From an uncultured Coprococcus sp. (GTDB lineage: Bacteria; Bacillota; Clostridia; Lachnospirales; Lachnospiraceae): 8,943 nucleotides of DNA. The DNA is taken from positions 1-8,943 of the forward strand of contig URJU01000087.1 of the NCBI GenBank assembly GCA_900548315.1. The letters are read 5' to 3'. This document shows positions 7,301 through 8,943 of this stretch, in pieces. Under the pieces are notes generated by a model. It was not told where the DNA came from. It worked only from the letters and a program-made list of their open reading frames with translations, and made no database searches. Position numbers and translations under genes: made by a program. Numbering within the stretch: the stretch's first letter is position 1; the number at the start of each line of letters is the position of its first letter.

Positions 7301-7919
7301 CATACGAGGGGCGGGAAGTGTGCTTGGGGAGAACCAGTCCGGAAACTATGAGGTGGTCGGATATGATCTCTACTGCAAAATGCTCAATGACGCTGTGCGG
7401 GAACTGCGAGGGGATACGGTATTTCATGATTATGAGACTGAGGTAGATCTGCCTATAGACTCATTTATACCTGAGACATATGTGAAGAACGACTTTATAA
7501 AGCTTGAACTTTGTAAGAGGATATCCCTTATAAAAAATGAGGATGAGTACAATGATATAATAGATGAGCTGATAGACAGATTTGGAGATATTCCGGACGA
7601 GACAATGAATCTTCTTGATGAGGCACTGCTTAGAGCCAGAGCATATGTGTGCTATATAACAAGGATATGGTACAGGGATGGAGTGCTTAGATTTACCATG
7701 TACAACAAAGCAAATATAAATGTGGATGGCATAGATGCGCTGGTGAACAATTATATGGGCAGGATGAAGTTTTTGATGGGCACAAATCCAGAATTTGTGT
7801 TGAAATTTTCCAAGGAGGAGAGGCGAGATATCCTGAGACAGGCAGAATTTGTCGTTGCGGATATTTCACAGCTGCTCATAACCTCAGACAAAGAAACAAA
7901 GATAGGAGGCACAGATTAA
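4359..7919 (+). CDS. mfd: transcription-repair coupling factor Mfd
   Basis: Mfd is an ATP-driven DNA translocase that removes RNA polymerase stalled at lesions and recruits UvrA for nucleotide excision repair. The 1186-residue product is full length (the E. coli protein is about 1150). The N-terminal third is the UvrB-like UvrA-binding module, with FAVRGGIIDIYP at 173-184. The RNA-polymerase-interacting domain starts near residue 511 (DYVVHEKYGIGVYKG). The RecG-like motor follows: Walker A GDVGFGKT (658-665), GTHRLL, the DEEQ box (759-762), TATPIPRT (785-792), TTIIETGLDIPNA and RGRVGRSDR (930-938). The C-terminal regulatory domain begins near 1031 (LPIDSFIPETYV) and includes IDRFGDIP. GGAAGG at 4344-4349 precedes ATG 4359, 23 bases after pth. 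The Bacillus gene fin (yabK), often between pth and mfd there, is absent. The last mfd codons contain the ribosome binding site of the next gene. Confidence 0.98.
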   Translation: MKVLQEPFEQLNISKQIREWLDAGDGFVDVIGSSMEGTDRVFLMNSISDRSPVKLVLTYSDKRAEQLYSDLRFYSRDVYMYPAKDILFFSADVHGNAITRRRMDVLRRLACGQTCTIVATIDAMFDKIPALSYMNKYVINIHTAQKLDVDELRQKLSDLGYDKVDNVEEPGQFAVRGGIIDIYPLTEECPYRIDMWDDEVDTIKTFDAESQRSIETVDALVIYPAGEMVLSKDRIARGIRRIEAELKTYAKKLKESFHTEAYARIKREVAELKEQLVEFSAVCGVDSYVDYFYSDTVSLIDCLPDDSYVLIDETRKVTDRAVTDEKGFVSSMTHRLEGGYVLPGQMNVMYSYDDVIDKAKRYHVVGFDAFEGSDDRISYAHRTEIRCREVHSYRNNFDTLVADIRSWKKEKYSVLFVSPSSVGAKRMVDNLMDADIICHYMNDADKMLKPREVAAVAGRLRSGFMIQDMHMVLVSEGDVFSSKSSSGKRTQKKLPYSGEIIKSFSDVSVGDYVVHEKYGIGVYKGIEKIESGGALKDYLVIEYAEGGKLYVLASETDRIQKYRSKEGRPPKINRLGGNEWQKVRNRVKGHVNEVAEHLVKLYAERQSKEGYAYSPDSEWQKEFEETFPYKETDDQLRAIVDVKTDMESNRIMDRLVCGDVGFGKTEVAIRAAFKAVGDSRQVAYLVPTTILAEQHYETFTERMKDYPVVIRLLCRFCTQKEIKNTLRELKEGKVDIVIGTHRLLSKDVEFKNLGLLIIDEEQRFGVNHKEKIKEMKTNVDVLTLTATPIPRTLHMSLVGIRDMSLLEEAPVDRRPIQTYVMEYDKELAREAIARELSRQGQVYYVYNRVNDIEQFTAEVQKLVPNANVEFAHGQMDGRTLEDIMYRFNKKEIDVLVCTTIIETGLDIPNANTIIIHDANNFGLAQLYQLRGRVGRSDRSAFAFMFYRRNKMISEVAEKRLRAIKEYTDLGSGVKISKADLNIRGAGSVLGENQSGNYEVVGYDLYCKMLNDAVRELRGDTVFHDYETEVDLPIDSFIPETYVKNDFIKLELCKRISLIKNEDEYNDIIDELIDRFGDIPDETMNLLDEALLRARAYVCYITRIWYRDGVLRFTMYNKANINVDGIDALVNNYMGRMKFLMGTNPEFVLKFSKEERRDILRQAEFVVADISQLLITSDKETKIGGTD
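7904..7909 (+). promoter_or_regulatory. ribosome binding site of the PrsA-like gene (decides the TTG start)
   Basis: AGGAGG at 7904-7909 lies within the last codons of mfd, 10 bases before TTG 7920. That TTG immediately follows the mfd TAA, which suggests translational coupling. The next in-frame candidate, ATG 7938, is farther away and would remove the charged start of the signal peptide. Confidence 0.7.
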
Positions 7920-8924
7920 TTGAAAAAGATTATATGGATGATGATGGTGTGTCTGCTTGGACTCATGCTTGTGGGATGCGGCAAGGCTGAGAGTACAGAT
8001 ACGGGAAAAGAAGTTGTTTTTAGGTACAACGGACAGGACATATGTATTGATGAAGTATATGTGTATGCGCAGACGGTAAAAGAAAAGTATGAATCAAAAT
8101 ATGGAACAGATGTATGGAATCAGAGCATAGTCACAGATGAGGGTCTGGAGATGGATGCTGAGGATGCGGCGAGAAGGGAGACCGTATCGAGAATAGTCAA
8201 GACAAAGACACTGATCACAAAATCGGACGAGTATGGGATAAGCCTCACCGACAGTGAACAGAGAAAGCAGGATCAGGATGCGGCAAAGTTCTATGAACTG
8301 CTGACTGATGAGCAGATAAAGCAGGTTGGACTTGAGGAAGATACGGTAAAGCGAGTCCTTCGGGAGAGTGCCCTTGCGGAAAAGATATACACATATGTGA
8401 TGAAACAAAGTTCCACAGAGATTTCTGATGAGCAGGCGAGGATGAGTACATTCTATGACATGTTCTTTGAATGCTATTCAGAGGATGATTTTGGTAATAT
8501 AACACTGTATTCGCAGTCAAAGATAGATGCCCAGAAAAAGAAGGCAGATGCGGCATATGCGGCGATCATAGAGGAGTCGGACAATACGGATCTGAATATT
8601 TCATTTCTTGGAAGTGCAAAGAAACTAAAGTATGCCGGCACACACACTATGAGCAGAGATGAGATAGTAAACACCTACGGGCAGGATGCACTGGATATAC
8701 TTTACAGCCTGTCAGATGGTCAGATATCCACTGTGGTACAGACGGAGTACGGATACCATATATTCCAGATGATAAGCATAACAGACGAGGATGCGACGGC
8801 AGAGAACAAGAAAAAACTAACAGAGGCTGCCGATGGGGAGTATTACGATAATCTGATGTCTGATTGGATAGATAAACTGGACAGCAGCTATTCATACAGC
8901 AAACGAGTGGATATGGATGTATAC
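7920..8924 (+). CDS. PrsA/SurA-like peptidylprolyl isomerase lipoprotein, 3' end missing
   Basis: Translation from TTG 7920 gives a lipoprotein signal: MKKIIWMM, a hydrophobic stretch and the lipobox LVGC with Cys20, so the mature protein should be anchored on the outer face of the membrane. A charged helical region (about 30-175) resembles the chaperone part of PrsA/SurA proteins. A parvulin-type domain follows at roughly 178-290, recognisable from LYSLSDGQIS (261-270) and TEYGYHIFQMISI (275-287). The first parvulin histidine, normally in a segment like RHIL, seems replaced by MFFECY (181-186), so isomerase activity is uncertain. Such proteins help secreted proteins fold. The frame is open to the end of the sequence: 335 codons are genuine, and from 8925 the bases are adapter, so the true C-terminus is unseen. 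Most family members are about 290-350 residues, so little is probably missing. The start abuts the mfd stop; a PPIase gene after mfd is common in Lachnospiraceae. Confidence 0.82.
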
Positions 8925-8943
8925 CTGTCTCTTATACACATCT
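8925..8943. other. Tn5 mosaic end / Nextera adapter (artefact)
   Basis: The final 19 bases, CTGTCTCTTATACACATCT, equal the hyperactive Tn5 mosaic end (reverse complement AGATGTGTATAAGAGACAG) used in tagmentation libraries. A full-length exact match ending precisely at the sequence end indicates untrimmed adapter, not a chromosomal transposon. It adds a false in-frame LSLIHI to the open reading frame. Confidence 0.96.

Noticed and set aside
1..8943. Search for mobile elements, CRISPR repeats, tRNA genes, riboswitches and toxin or defence genes.
   Set aside because: The window is almost fully occupied by housekeeping genes with gaps under 210 bases; no repeats, cloverleaf or defence-type motifs were seen.

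Overview
The window reads as a chromosomal segment of a Gram-positive Clostridia bacterium, most likely Lachnospiraceae (Coprococcus, Roseburia or Butyrivibrio-like). The reasons are moderate GC, heavy use of ATA, AGA and AGG codons, strong AGGAGG-type ribosome binding sites with some TTG and GTG starts, a paired glgC-glgD, and the spoVG/glmU/pth/mfd gene order known from Firmicutes. The genus is a guess. All real genes lie on the plus strand. I see no tRNA, rRNA, CRISPR array, insertion sequence or phage gene.

Layout. (1) 1-2436: glgC and glgD, two ADP-glucose pyrophosphorylase subunits separated by 2 bases, which supply ADP-glucose for glycogen synthesis. (2) 2437-2793: a 93-base leader and spoVG, a small nucleic-acid-binding regulator starting at GTG 2530. 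A 14-bp perfect hairpin with a T-rich tail at 2855-2892 ends this unit. (3) 2928-7919: a vegetative-type promoter (TTGAAA-N17-TAAAAT), then a GlmU-type uridyltransferase lacking the acetyltransferase half, pth (peptidyl-tRNA hydrolase) and mfd (transcription-repair coupling factor), closely spaced as an operon. (4) 7920-8924: a PrsA/parvulin-like lipoprotein gene abutting the mfd stop codon and cut by the end of the sequence.

The last 19 bases (8925-8943) exactly match the Tn5 mosaic end used in Nextera-type libraries. They are almost certainly untrimmed adapter, so the biological sequence stops at 8924.

Together the genes cover storage polysaccharide synthesis, cell-wall precursor synthesis, translation quality control, DNA repair and extracytoplasmic protein folding. 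This is a conserved housekeeping region. I found no convincing undescribed system. The points most worth a second look are the adapter tail, the one-domain GlmU, the loss of prs/ctc from the usual order, the degenerate parvulin domain and the regulatory architecture between spoVG and glmU.
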